DNA from: Mesorhizobium sp. J428
GTDB lineage: Bacteria > Pseudomonadota > Alphaproteobacteria > Rhizobiales > Rhizobiaceae
Length of the DNA: 64,000 nucleotides
Reading direction: 5' to 3'
Assembly: GCF_024699925.1 (NCBI RefSeq)
Contig: NZ_JAJOMX010000004.1
Coordinates: forward strand, 1 to 64,000
Shown here piece by piece: positions 36,795 to 45,908 of this stretch. The stretch's first letter is position 1; each line of letters opens with the position of its first letter. The position numbers were made by a program, and so were the translations under genes. The notes beneath the pieces were generated by a model that did not search any database, had not been told where the DNA came from, and saw nothing but the letters and a program-made list of their open reading frames with translations.

Positions 36795-36795
36795 C
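35017..36795 (-). repeat. 1779-bp inverted repeat (atuA), left arm
   Basis: Matches 40513-42291 in opposite orientation with no indel; one difference seen (C in ATCAAG here, A in ATAAAG at about 40750). The edges lie one base before the ATG and ten codons before the stop. Confidence 0.9.
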
Positions 36796-37869
36796 GCAAC
36801 CTCCCTGTCGCCCGGTCCATTCGGGTGGACGCCGATGGCAAGCTTCCGTCTTTCCTCCCAAGCGCATGCCCCAAAAAAAGACACACGCAGCTCGACACCA
36901 CTTGAAACGTTTTCTAACATATGTTTGATTTTGATCAATAGGCAAGTTGCGCAGCCATCGGGAGGATCAAAGATGAACGTCCAGGCCGAGCCAGGCATGG
37001 CCGCGCTCGCGGCCATAAAGGCCAACTATTCGCTGACGCCCGAACAACGGCAGATCGTGGATCACGTGGATCGGGTTGCGCGCGAGATTCTTCATCCATT
37101 GCAAGAGAAGATGGATGCGGAAGAATGGTGGCCCGAGGATTTGTTTCGGCAGATGGGCGAGCTCGGGCTGCTGGGCATTACCGCGCCCGAGGAGCTGGGC
37201 GGCAGCGGCCAGAACGAATTTACCCAGGCCCTGGTCTCAGAGACCATCTCGAAATGGAACCCGGCAGTCGGCCTTTCGCACGGCGCGCACGACAATCTGT
37301 GCCTCAACAACATCCTCAGGAACGGCTCGGATGAGCAGGTGCGGAAATACGTTCCCGGCCTGTGCTCGGGCGAGCTGGTCGGCGCACTTGGGCTGACCGA
37401 GCCCGGCGCGGGCTCGGACGCGCTGGGCTCGATGGCCACCGGCGCCGTGCGCGATGGCAATGATTATGTGATCAACGGCTCGAAGATCTACATCACCAAC
37501 GGCCCGATCGCGGATGTCATCCTGGTTTACGCAAAAACCGATAAGGCGAAGGGCGCCAAGGGCATCTCGGCTTTCATCGTGGAGACCGACAATCCCGGCT
37601 TCAAGGTGGCGCAGAAGCTCGACAAGATGGGCTTTCGTGGCTCGCCCACGGGCGAGCTGGTGTTCGAGGATTGCCGCGTGCCCGCCTCGGCCATGATCGG
37701 GGCCGAGAACAGCGGCGTTTCGGTGGTGATGAGCGGGCTCGACCTGGAGCGGGCGATGGTCGCTTCGGTTTGCGTGGGGATGGCCGAAAGGGCTCTGGAG
37801 CTGGCGCTCGATTACGCCAGGATCCGCGAACAGTTCGGCAAGCCGATCGCCAGTTTCCAGATGGTGCAG
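36644..37869 (+). repeat. 1.23-kb inverted repeat, right arm
   Basis: Counterpart of 22261-23485. It runs from codon 50 of atuA across the divergent promoter to codon 299 of the acyl-CoA dehydrogenase. Confidence 0.9.
36913..36928. promoter_or_regulatory. Candidate TetR operator in the atuA/dehydrogenase divergent promoter
   Basis: TCTAACATATGTTTGA, one mismatch from the perfect palindrome at 60474. It is 45 bases before the dehydrogenase ATG and about 120 before atuA, so one repressor could control both the 12-kb minus operon and the 9-kb plus operon. Confidence 0.7.
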
Positions 37870-38187
37870 TCGAAGCTCGCGGAAATCTATATCGAGGTCG
37901 AAACCGCCCGCGCCTTCGGCTATCGCGCGCTCGCGGCTTGCGTCGGCCTGCCCAAGGGCGCCGGCGGACGCGGCGAGATCCACAAGCTCACCGCTGCCGC
38001 CTGCCTTTACGCTGGCGAAGCTTTCAACAAGGCCGTGACCGAAGCGTGCCATATCCATGGCGGCTCGGGCTACATGCAGGATACCGAGATCAACCGGCTC
38101 TACCGCGCCAACAAGCTGCTGGAAATCGGTGCAGGCACCAGCGAGGTGCGAAAAATTATCATTGCCGAAGAACTTCTGCGCGCCTAA
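36973..38187 (+). CDS. Acyl-CoA dehydrogenase (isovaleryl-CoA/AtuD type)
   Basis: 404 residues, start MNVQAEPGMAALAAIK with GGGAGGATCAAAG upstream. GLTEPGAGSDALGS and KIYITNGPIAD are the middle-domain motifs; the C-terminal QMVQSKLAEIYIEVETAR and HIHGGSGYMQDTEINRLYR resemble isovaleryl-/citronellyl-CoA dehydrogenases, in which the base is an earlier Glu. Its first 299 codons are duplicated at 22261-23157. It opens the plus-strand operon divergent from atuA. Confidence 0.9.
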   Translation: MNVQAEPGMAALAAIKANYSLTPEQRQIVDHVDRVAREILHPLQEKMDAEEWWPEDLFRQMGELGLLGITAPEELGGSGQNEFTQALVSETISKWNPAVGLSHGAHDNLCLNNILRNGSDEQVRKYVPGLCSGELVGALGLTEPGAGSDALGSMATGAVRDGNDYVINGSKIYITNGPIADVILVYAKTDKAKGAKGISAFIVETDNPGFKVAQKLDKMGFRGSPTGELVFEDCRVPASAMIGAENSGVSVVMSGLDLERAMVASVCVGMAERALELALDYARIREQFGKPIASFQMVQSKLAEIYIEVETARAFGYRALAACVGLPKGAGGRGEIHKLTAAACLYAGEAFNKAVTEACHIHGGSGYMQDTEINRLYRANKLLEIGAGTSEVRKIIIAEELLRA

Positions 38188-38202
38188 GCGAGGACACCAG
38201 CT

Positions 38203-39407
38203 ATGAACGAGCGATTGCGCAACGTCCCCGACCTGCCGACCCATTACCTGACAGAAGAGCAGCAGGCGCTGGCCGATCAGGCCAGCAAGTTCTTCTTTTC
38301 CGAGTTTCATCACCTGAACGCCGAAATGGACGACACCGACGACCTGTCGCCCTCCATCTTTCCCAAGCTGGGCGAGATGGGCTATTTGGGCCTCAACGTA
38401 GCGCCTGAATTCGGCGGTGCGGGGCTCGATTTCACCTCGGCCTGCATCATCACCGAGGAATTGTCCCGCGCCTCGGCGGCGATCGGTCTGAGCCACGTGG
38501 CCCATGACAATCTTTGCGTCAACAACATCTACCGCAACGCCAATGACGATCTGCGGCGGAAGCTTACCTGCCAGGCCTCTGCGACGGCTCGCTGATCGGC
38601 GCCCTGGGCCTGACGGAACCGGGCGCGGGATCGGATGCGCTCGGTTCGATGCGGACGACCGCCCGGAAGGACGGCGACCACTACGTGCTCAACGGCTCCA
38701 AGATCTTCATCACCAACGGCCCGATCGCCGATATCGTGCTGGTCTATGCCAAGACCTCGCCCGAGAAGGGCGCCAAGGGAATTTCCGCCTTCATCGTCGA
38801 GACCGACACACCGGGCTTCAAGGTGGCGCAGAAGCTCAACAAGATGGGGTTCCGCGGCTCGCCCACGGGCGAGTTGGTGTTCGAGGATTGCAGGGTGCCC
38901 GCGAAGAACATGGTAGGTAAGCCTGACGGCGGCGTCGCGGTTACCATGTCGGGGCTGGACCTTGAACGCGCCATCGTCTGCTTCAACGCGATGGGCATCG
39001 CGCGCCGGGCATTGGAGATATCCATCGACTATGCCAAGACGCGCCAGCAGTTCGGCAAGCCGATCGCCAGTTTCCAGATGGTGCAGGCCATGCTGGCCGA
39101 GATGTATACCGAGATCGAGGCCGCTCGCAGCCTGTCGCTGCGCACCGCCGCCATGTGCGAGGGGCTTGAAGAAGGCGAAGGCGGGCGCGGCGAGATCCAC
39201 AAGCTGACGGCCGCGGCAATCTTCAAGGCTGCGGCAGCGACCTCCTTCGTGCTGGATCGCGCTGTGCAGATTCACGGCGGATCGGGCTACATGCGCGACA
39301 CCGAGGTCAACCGCCTCTATCGGACGGGGCGGGTGCTCGAGGTGGGTGCGGGCACGCAGGAGGTGCGCAAGCTCATCATCTCCGGCGAACTTCTGAAGAA
39401 CATATAG
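38203..39407 (+). pseudogene. Acyl-CoA dehydrogenase with one frameshift
   Basis: Starts MNERLRNVPDLPTHYLTEEQ and reads well to DDLRRK at about 38560, then shifts: an apparent two-base insertion makes AAGCTTACC where AAGTACC (KYLPGL) is expected. The other frame continues GLCDGSLIGALGLTEPGAGSD to LLKNI. Restored length about 400 residues. Its C-terminal third is the same protein as the end of the mosaic gene at 21943, with roughly ten silent base differences. It follows the first dehydrogenase by 15 bases. Confidence 0.8.
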
Positions 39408-39489
39408 GGAGTGGTCGTGGTGCAGGCAGCGAAAAAGCTGTGCGGAGGCTGACCGACGACGAAGGAAATGCGAGAGCGGGGTGACGGAA

Positions 39490-39639
39490 ATGGTGAATTT
39501 CTACCGTCAACCGGGTCGGCGACAGCGGTTTCTTCTTCCGGTGGACATGTCGGAGTGGGTTTCCGAAACGGACATGGTTCACCTCCTGCTGGATGTGATC
39601 GAGTTGATGGACCTGGCGGCGCTCGAGGGACGGTCGTGA
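39490..39639 (+). pseudogene. IS1182-like transposase N-terminal fragment
   Basis: MVNFYRQPGRRQRFLLPVDMSEWVSETDMVHLLLDVIELMDL resembles the conserved start of IS1182-type transposases (yRQpdrrQ.fLLPvdm.eW). Only about 50 codons remain, inserted between dehydrogenase and crotonase genes; the rest of 39408-39719 shows nothing recognisable except an AAGGAGAAA ribosome site for the next gene. Confidence 0.5.
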
Positions 39640-39719
39640 ACCGCCCAAACCGTTAGCAGGCGACTTGAACCGAAGGCTGGGGGCCATTCGGCAACGGGCT
39701 CAAGAAGGAGAAATAACCG

Positions 39720-40505
39720 ATGTCAGATTCACTTGTGCTGCTGGATACCAAGGACCGGGTTGCGACGATCACCATCAACAACGCGGAAAAGCGCAATCCG
39801 TTGAATTTGCCGACCGTCGAGGCGCTGATTGACGCCTTAGAGGCGGCGGACGCCGATGACGAGGTGCTTGTCATCGTTCTGACCGGGGCTGGCGACCGCG
39901 CCTTCTGCGCAGGGGGCGATCTGAAGGCGGGCGCTGATGGCGGTCCGTTCACCGGCGACATCTCGCAGCCCGGACATTTCGTCATCGGCCTGTTTTCCCT
40001 GATGGAAAAATGCAACAAGCCGATCATCGGACGCATCAACGGGCATGCGATGGGCGGCGGATCGGGGCTGGTCTGCGCCTGCGATATTGCCGTCATGGCC
40101 AGCACCGCCAAGATCGCCACGCCCGAGGTCAAGATTGGGCTGTTTCCGATGATGATCATGCCGCAGATGATGAGGGTGATCCCGCGTCGTCGGCTCTTGG
40201 AAATGTATATCACCGGCGAACCCTGGACCGCCGAACAGGCGCTGGAATACGGTATCGTCAACTATGTGACCGAACCGGACGCGCTGGACGCCAAGGTGAA
40301 CGAACTGACCAGCCTCATCACGACGCGCTCGCCCTCGGCCGTCCGGCTGGGGAAGTATTCCTATCACGCGATGCAGGACATGACGATCGAGCAGCAGTTC
40401 CGCTTTGCCGAAACGATGCTGCCGCGCATCGCAATGACCCAAGATGCGCGCGAGGGCTTTTCCGCTTTCATCGAGAAGCGCGTGCCAGACTGGACCGGGA
40501 GGTAG
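39720..40505 (+). CDS. Enoyl-CoA hydratase/isomerase family protein (AtuE-like)
   Basis: 261 residues. RAFCAGGDLKAG and GHAMGGGSGLVCACDIAVM are the oxyanion blocks. The first hydratase Glu is Gly (GGGSGL) and the second is kept (ATPEVKIGLFP), the pattern seen in LiuC/AtuE-type hydratases acting on glutaconyl-CoA derivatives. AAGGAGAAATAACC precedes the ATG. It lies immediately upstream of atuA copy B. Isohexenylglutaconyl-CoA or a related compound is a reasonable but unproven substrate. Confidence 0.85.
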   Translation: MSDSLVLLDTKDRVATITINNAEKRNPLNLPTVEALIDALEAADADDEVLVIVLTGAGDRAFCAGGDLKAGADGGPFTGDISQPGHFVIGLFSLMEKCNKPIIGRINGHAMGGGSGLVCACDIAVMASTAKIATPEVKIGLFPMMIMPQMMRVIPRRRLLEMYITGEPWTAEQALEYGIVNYVTEPDALDAKVNELTSLITTRSPSAVRLGKYSYHAMQDMTIEQQFRFAETMLPRIAMTQDAREGFSAFIEKRVPDWTGR

Positions 40506-40510
40506 GGGGG

Positions 40511-42328
40511 ATGATGACTGGGCGAACTGTGCGCATCGGCTGCGCCTCGGGGTTCTGGGGCGACACGCCCGAGGCGGTTGGCCAACTGGTGACGAAGGGC
40601 GACATCGATTATCTGGTCTTCGACTATCTTGCCGAGATCACGATGTCGCTGCTTGCGCGGGCGCGGACGAAGTCGCCGGAAGCGGGTTATGCGCCGGACT
40701 TTGTCCAGGCAGTTGCGCCTTTTTTGCCAGAGCTCAAGCGCAAGGGGATAAAGGTTGTCGCGAATGCCGGCGGGGTCAATCCGCGCGGCTGCCGCGAGGC
40801 GCTGGCCAAGGCGGCTGAGGCGGCGGGCATCGACATTTCGATCGGCGTCGTGCTGGGTGATGATCTGCTGGGCCGCGCGGACGAGATCCGCTCCCGCGGC
40901 GCGACCGAGTTGTTTTCGGGCGCGCCTTTCCCGGCCAAGCCGATGAGCATGAACGCCTATCTCGGCGCGCGGCCGATTGCGGCCGCCCTCGATGCGGGTG
41001 CCGAGATCGTGGTGACCGGCCGCTGCGCTGACAGTGCTGTGGCGCTTGGGCCGCTGATGCATGAGTTCGGCTGGAAAGACGACGATTGGGACAAGCTCAG
41101 CCAGGGCTCGCTGGCCGGCCACCTGATCGAATGCGGCCCGCAGGGCACGGGCGGCAACTTCACCGATTGGCAGGATGTGCCGGGCTGGGACGATATGGGG
41201 ATGCCGATCGTCGAAGTGTCGGAAGACGGCAGCTTTGTCATGACCAAGACGCTCGGCACGGGCGGGCTGGTGGTGCCGGCCTCGGTCGGCGAGCAGATGC
41301 TCTACGAAATCGGCGATCCGCAGCGCTACGTCCTGCCCGATGTGATCTGCGACTGGTCGCAGGTGACACTGGAGCAGGTGGGGCCCGACCGGGTGATGGT
41401 GAAGGGCGCGCGGGGGCTGGGACGCACCGACAGCTACAAGGTGTCGGCCACCCATGCCGACGGCTGGCGGGCGATCACCACGCTGACGCTGGCCGCGATC
41501 GACGCGCCTGCCAAGGCCGAACGTGTGGCCGAGGCCATTCTGACCCGCTGCCGCCGCATTTTCCGCGGGCGCAACCTCGGTGATTTCCGGCAGGTCAGCG
41601 TGGAGGTGCTGGGCGCCGAGGCCGCCTATGGCGCCAACGCCCGCGCCCAGACCCGCGAGGTGGTACTGAAGATCGGCGTGACCCATGATGACCGCGATGC
41701 GCTGAACATCTTCGCCGGAGAGATCGCGCCGATGGCGGTCTCCTCCGCGCAGGGGCTGACGGGTTTCTTCGCCGGTCGGCCAAAGGTGCAGCCGGTGGTC
41801 CGTCTCTTCTCCTTCCTGCAGGACAAGGCCGATACCCCGATCGCGGTCGAGGTCGACGGCAAAGACTTGCCCGTCACCGTTGCGACCGAGGCGGTGCGAC
41901 TTGATGCTTCCTCCGCGGCAGCGGTGGAAGGCCGCGAGGCCGGTCCCGGCGCGGTGATGGTGCGCCTGGTCGAACTGGCCTGGGGCCGCTCGGGCGACAA
42001 GGGGGACATCGCCAATATCGGTATTCTCGCCCGCAAGCCCGAGTATTTGCCCTATATCCGCTCGGCGCTGACCGAAGAGACCGTGAAGGACTACTTTGAG
42101 CATCTCTGCAATGGCCCGGTCGAGCGGTTCGAACTGCCCGGCATTCATGCGCTGAACTTCCTGCTGCACGACTCGCTCGGCGGCGGCGGCATCGCATCGG
42201 TCAGGATCGACCCGCAGGGCAAGGGCTTCGCACAGATGCTCCTCGATATCCAAATACCTGTGCCGGCCGATCTGGCCGCGCGCGACGGGCTGAACGCCTC
42301 GACCCCAGCTGAGATGACAAGCCCATGA
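40511..42328 (+). CDS. atuA: AtuA/DUF1446-family protein, copy B
   Basis: About 604 residues from MMTGRTV (ATG 40511) or MTGRTV (40514) after a GTAGGGGGG site. Nearly identical to copy A over codons 1 to about 593; the tail NASTPAEMTSP is different. The stop overlaps the ATG of the biotin carboxylase gene (ATGA). A very long frame reaching back to 40010 is only an out-of-frame reading of the crotonase gene. Having atuA directly followed by carboxylase subunits supports a role at or near the carboxylated intermediate. Confidence 0.9.
   Translation: MMTGRTVRIGCASGFWGDTPEAVGQLVTKGDIDYLVFDYLAEITMSLLARARTKSPEAGYAPDFVQAVAPFLPELKRKGIKVVANAGGVNPRGCREALAKAAEAAGIDISIGVVLGDDLLGRADEIRSRGATELFSGAPFPAKPMSMNAYLGARPIAAALDAGAEIVVTGRCADSAVALGPLMHEFGWKDDDWDKLSQGSLAGHLIECGPQGTGGNFTDWQDVPGWDDMGMPIVEVSEDGSFVMTKTLGTGGLVVPASVGEQMLYEIGDPQRYVLPDVICDWSQVTLEQVGPDRVMVKGARGLGRTDSYKVSATHADGWRAITTLTLAAIDAPAKAERVAEAILTRCRRIFRGRNLGDFRQVSVEVLGAEAAYGANARAQTREVVLKIGVTHDDRDALNIFAGEIAPMAVSSAQGLTGFFAGRPKVQPVVRLFSFLQDKADTPIAVEVDGKDLPVTVATEAVRLDASSAAAVEGREAGPGAVMVRLVELAWGRSGDKGDIANIGILARKPEYLPYIRSALTEETVKDYFEHLCNGPVERFELPGIHALNFLLHDSLGGGGIASVRIDPQGKGFAQMLLDIQIPVPADLAARDGLNASTPAEMTSP
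40513..42291 (+). repeat. 1779-bp inverted repeat (atuA), right arm
   Basis: Partner of 35017-36795. The arms enclose 36796-40512, which carries both dehydrogenases and the crotonase. Confidence 0.9.
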
Positions 42329-43794
42329 CCATTTCAAAACTTCTGGTCGCCAATCGCGGCGAGATCGCGGCGCGCGTCCTGCGCACCGCCAAGGAACGCG
42401 GCCTCGCGACCGCCGTGCTGCGCCATGCATCCGAGCAGGAGGGGCCAGCCCATGCCATCGCGGATGAGGTTGTGACCATCGATGGGCCCACGCCCGTGGC
42501 CGCCTATCTCGACATCCCGCAGATTGTCGAGGTTGCAAAACGGATCGGCGCGGATGCGGTGCATCCCGGCTACGGTTTTCTGTCGGAAAACGCGGGCTTC
42601 GTGGCCGCGCTGGAAAAAACGGGAGTGACCTTCGTCGGCCCGACCTCCGATGTCATCGACCTGATGGGCGACAAGGTACGCGCACGGGCCTTTGTCGAAG
42701 AGCGCGGATTTCCCGTCGCCCCGTCGGCCATCGAGGATGACGGCCCCGCGACCTTTATCGAACGCGCCCGTGCCGTGGGCTATCCACTGCTGATCAAGCC
42801 TTCGGCAGGCGGCGGCGGCAAAGGAATGCGCGTGGTGCGCGAGGATGCCGCGCTGGAGGCGGAGATCGAGGCCGCACGGCGCGAGGGCAAGCGCTATTTC
42901 GGAGATGGCCGGCTGTTTGTCGAACGGTATATCGAACGCCCGCGCCATATCGAGGTGCAGGTGATGGGGGACGGGAAGGGCAATGTGGTCCACTTCTGGG
43001 AGCGCGAATGCTCGATCCAGCGCCGATTCCAGAAGATCATAGAGGAAACGCCGTCTCCGGCGCTTTCGCCCGAACAACGCCTGGACATCTGCGAAACCGC
43101 CGCCGGGATTGCCCGCGCCGTCAACTACCGCGGTGCCGGGACGGTCGAGTTCATCTATGCTCAGGACGGTGCCTTCTATTTCCTGGAAATGAACACCCGC
43201 CTTCAGGTCGAACATCCCGTGACCGAGATGGTGACGGGCTTCGACCTGGTCGCCGAGCAGCTACGCATTGCGGCGGGAGAGGGGCTGAGCGCCGCCCAAG
43301 CCGACATTCCGCAGACGGGCCACTCGATCGAGCTGCGCATCTGCGCCGAGGATGCAACGGCCGATTTCCGCCCCTCGATCGGGAATATCCTGCTGCTGGA
43401 CGAACCACGGGGCGAGGGGGTTCGCGTCGACAGCGGCATCCTGGACGGCGGTAAGGTGACGACCGATTTCGACCCGATGCTGTCCAAGCTGATCGTGCAT
43501 GGATCGGATCGTGCGCAGGCCATCGCCCGTGCGCGTCACGCGGTGCAAAACTACGTGATCCTCGGTGTAACGACCAACACCGGCTATCTGGATGCGATCC
43601 TGGCCCATCCCGATTTCGCGTCGGGCGACGTCTCGACCGGTTTCCTGGCCGAGCAGGCGGATGCATTGACCGCGCCGGGCGAGAATGTGGACGACCTGCT
43701 GATGGTGGTTGCCGCCCTGTCGGACGAAAGGCTGGTGGCCGAAGTGATGCAGATATCGGATATGCACCGCAAGATGGGTGGTTGGAGAAACTGA
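42325..43794 (+). CDS. Biotin carboxylase subunit, set 2
   Basis: 489 residues, MTISKLLVANRGEIAARVLRTAKERG. Same architecture as set 1: KPSAGGGGKGMRVV ATP-grasp loop, RHIEVQVMGDGKG, FLEMNTRLQVEHPVTEMVTG, ending KMGGWRN with no fused biotinyl domain. Clearly a diverged paralogue of 26858-28330, not a recent copy, in contrast to the neighbouring atuA. Coupled to atuA by ATGA and to the BCCP gene by TGATG. Confidence 0.9.
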   Translation: MTISKLLVANRGEIAARVLRTAKERGLATAVLRHASEQEGPAHAIADEVVTIDGPTPVAAYLDIPQIVEVAKRIGADAVHPGYGFLSENAGFVAALEKTGVTFVGPTSDVIDLMGDKVRARAFVEERGFPVAPSAIEDDGPATFIERARAVGYPLLIKPSAGGGGKGMRVVREDAALEAEIEAARREGKRYFGDGRLFVERYIERPRHIEVQVMGDGKGNVVHFWERECSIQRRFQKIIEETPSPALSPEQRLDICETAAGIARAVNYRGAGTVEFIYAQDGAFYFLEMNTRLQVEHPVTEMVTGFDLVAEQLRIAAGEGLSAAQADIPQTGHSIELRICAEDATADFRPSIGNILLLDEPRGEGVRVDSGILDGGKVTTDFDPMLSKLIVHGSDRAQAIARARHAVQNYVILGVTTNTGYLDAILAHPDFASGDVSTGFLAEQADALTAPGENVDDLLMVVAALSDERLVAEVMQISDMHRKMGGWRN

Positions 43795-44298
43795 TGCGGA
43801 GGATATTTCAGATCGGCGGCGAAGAGACCGAATGCTGGCTCGCCCATGACGGCAGCCGGTTTATGCTGAATACCCCTGAGGGCGTGTTGCCCTGCCGATT
43901 GGACCCGACGACTTCGCCGGGCGGTTTTGTCTTGCGGGCGAGGGGCCTTGTCCGCGACGTCCGTCTAGCCGCTGGCCCCGAGGCGACATTTGTGCACATG
44001 GACGGTCGGTACCTACGAAGTCGGGCGGGTCGATCCCGCCGAGCGTCTTGCCGGAAGCGATGGCGGCGCGAGCGACGATCGGCTTGTGGCGCCGATGCCG
44101 GGGGTCGTCGTCTCGGTGGCGGTCAAACCGGGAGACATCGTTGCCGCGGGCCAGCCGCTTCTGGTCATCGAAAGCATGAAGCTTGAAACCACCCTTGCCG
44201 CGCCGCGCGACGGTGTGGTTGCCGAAATCCCGTTTGCCGCGGGCGACAGTTTCGGGCTGAAGGACGTCCTTGCCCAGCTGGCTCCGGAGGAGGACTGA
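43794..44298 (+). pseudogene. Biotin carboxyl carrier protein, set 2, with one frameshift
   Basis: Starts MRRIFQIGGEETECWLAH at the TGATG overlap and reads to VHMDGR; one extra T at about 44014 (GGTCGGTACCTAC for GGTCGGACCTAC) shifts the frame, after which YEVGRVDPAERL continues to the biotinyl motif VIESMKLETTLAAP and ends QLAPEED. Restored length about 167 residues. The same Ser-for-Ala in the biotin motif as in set 1. Without this subunit the set would be non-functional unless set 1 BCCP substitutes. Confidence 0.8.
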
Positions 44299-44300
44299 CC

Positions 44301-45908
44301 ATGCGCCGGATCGAAAGCCAGATCGACACGAACGCCCCCGACTACAAGGCAAACTTCGCCGCCATGTCCGCACGGCTGAAGGAGTTTCACGCCCGCCAGC
44401 ACGCGGCGCGTTTCGAGCGGCCCCAACGGGACAACGACCGCCTGGCACGCCAGAACAAACTGGGCGTGCGCGAGCGGCTGAAGCTGTTGCTGGACCCCGG
44501 CACGCCGTTCCTGGAGTTTTCCACCCTCGCCGCATGTCGCGAATATGACGGGGCGGTGCCCGGTGCCGCCGTGGTGACGGGCATCGGTATCGTACAAGGG
44601 CGCGAAGTCGCCATTCATGCCAACGATGCCAGCGTCAAGGGCGGGGCCTGGTATCCGCTGACCGTGAAGAAGATCGTGCGGCTTCTGGATGTCGCGCTGG
44701 AGAACCGCCTGCCGGTCATCCACATCTGCGACAGCGCCGGCGGCTTCCTGCCGCTCCAACACGGCGTGTTCCCGGACAGGTATCTGGGCGGCCGGGTGTT
44801 TCGCAACCAGGTCAAGCTGAGCCAGGCCAACATCCCCCAGATCGCAGTGGTCGGGGGGCATTGCACCGCAGGCGGCGCCTATGTGCCAACGCTGAGCGAT
44901 TACAACATCATCATCGAGGGCACAGGCGCCATCTTTCTGGGCGGTCCGCCGCTGGTCAAGGCGGCCACCGGCGAAGAAGTCGGCGTTCAGGAACTTGGCG
45001 GGGCAGTCATGCACACCTCGGTCTCGGGCACGGGCGATTATCGCGCTGCAACCGAACAGCACGCCTTTTCTCTGGCACGCGAGATTGTCAGCCAGTGGAA
45101 GCGGATGCCCAAGACGATCATCGAGACTGCGGCTTGCGAAGAGCCGTACTACGATCCGAAGGAGCTCTATGGGATCATCCCCAAGGATCGGAAAACCCAG
45201 TTCGACATGCGTGAGGTGCTGGCGCGGATCGTGGACGGCTCACGCTTTCACGAATACCAGCCCGATTACGGCACCACGCTTGTCTGCGGCTTTGCCTATA
45301 TCTGGGGCTACAAGGTGGGAATCCTGGCCAACAACGGGGTGTTGTTCAACGACAGCTCGCTTAAGGCTGCGCATTTCATGCAACTTTGCAACCAGAACCG
45401 CACGCCGCTGGTCTTCTTCCAGAACATCACCGGCTACATGGTGGGCCGCGAGTATGAAGAGCGCGGTATCGCCAAGGACGGCGCCAAGATGCTCATGGCG
45501 CAGGGCGGCTCGGTCGTGCCGAAATTCACAGTGATCGCCAATGCCTCGTATGGGGCGGGTAATTACGGCATGTGCGGGCGGGCCTGGGATGCGCGCACGC
45601 TGTTCATGTGGCCGCAGGCCGAGATCGGCGTGATGGGTGCCGACCAGGCCGCCAACACCTTGGCCGACGTCAAGATCCGGCAGCTTCAACGCGAAGGCAA
45701 AGAACTGACCGACGAGGAGGTCGCCGCGATCCGAGAACCGGTGCTGGAGCGCTACAAGCGCGACGTGGAGGCCTATACCTCGACCTCTGAGATTTGGGAT
45801 GACGGCATCCTCGATCCCGTCAACACCAGAAATGCTTTGGCGATGTCGATCTCTGCCGCACTTAATGCTCCGATTGACGATCCGCACTACGGGATATTCC
45901 GCCTGTGA
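44301..45908 (+). CDS. Acyl-CoA carboxylase carboxyltransferase subunit, set 2
   Basis: 535 residues, start MRRIESQIDTNAPDYKANFA. GHCTAGGAYVPTLSDYN and ASYGAGNYGMCGRAWDAR are the two oxyanion regions, EFSTLAACREYDG is near the N-terminus, and the end reads DDPHYGIFRL. It would carboxylate a branched enoyl-CoA with CO2 from the biotinylated BCCP. The ATG follows the BCCP stop by 2 bases, with GGAGGA upstream. Last gene of the plus-strand operon starting at 36973. Confidence 0.9.
   Translation: MRRIESQIDTNAPDYKANFAAMSARLKEFHARQHAARFERPQRDNDRLARQNKLGVRERLKLLLDPGTPFLEFSTLAACREYDGAVPGAAVVTGIGIVQGREVAIHANDASVKGGAWYPLTVKKIVRLLDVALENRLPVIHICDSAGGFLPLQHGVFPDRYLGGRVFRNQVKLSQANIPQIAVVGGHCTAGGAYVPTLSDYNIIIEGTGAIFLGGPPLVKAATGEEVGVQELGGAVMHTSVSGTGDYRAATEQHAFSLAREIVSQWKRMPKTIIETAACEEPYYDPKELYGIIPKDRKTQFDMREVLARIVDGSRFHEYQPDYGTTLVCGFAYIWGYKVGILANNGVLFNDSSLKAAHFMQLCNQNRTPLVFFQNITGYMVGREYEERGIAKDGAKMLMAQGGSVVPKFTVIANASYGAGNYGMCGRAWDARTLFMWPQAEIGVMGADQAANTLADVKIRQLQREGKELTDEEVAAIREPVLERYKRDVEAYTSTSEIWDDGILDPVNTRNALAMSISAALNAPIDDPHYGIFRL

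Noticed and set aside
34986..36905. Very long open frames antisense to both atuA genes (over 600 residues)
   Set aside because: They are mirror frames of high-GC coding sequence, with low-complexity Arg/Gly/His-rich text and no family resemblance.
40010..40510. A 772-residue open frame in which atuA copy B seems to have a long N-terminal extension
   Set aside because: The extra part is the crotonase gene read in the wrong frame; copies A and C both start at MTGRTV after a ribosome site, and the repeat boundary lies at that ATG.
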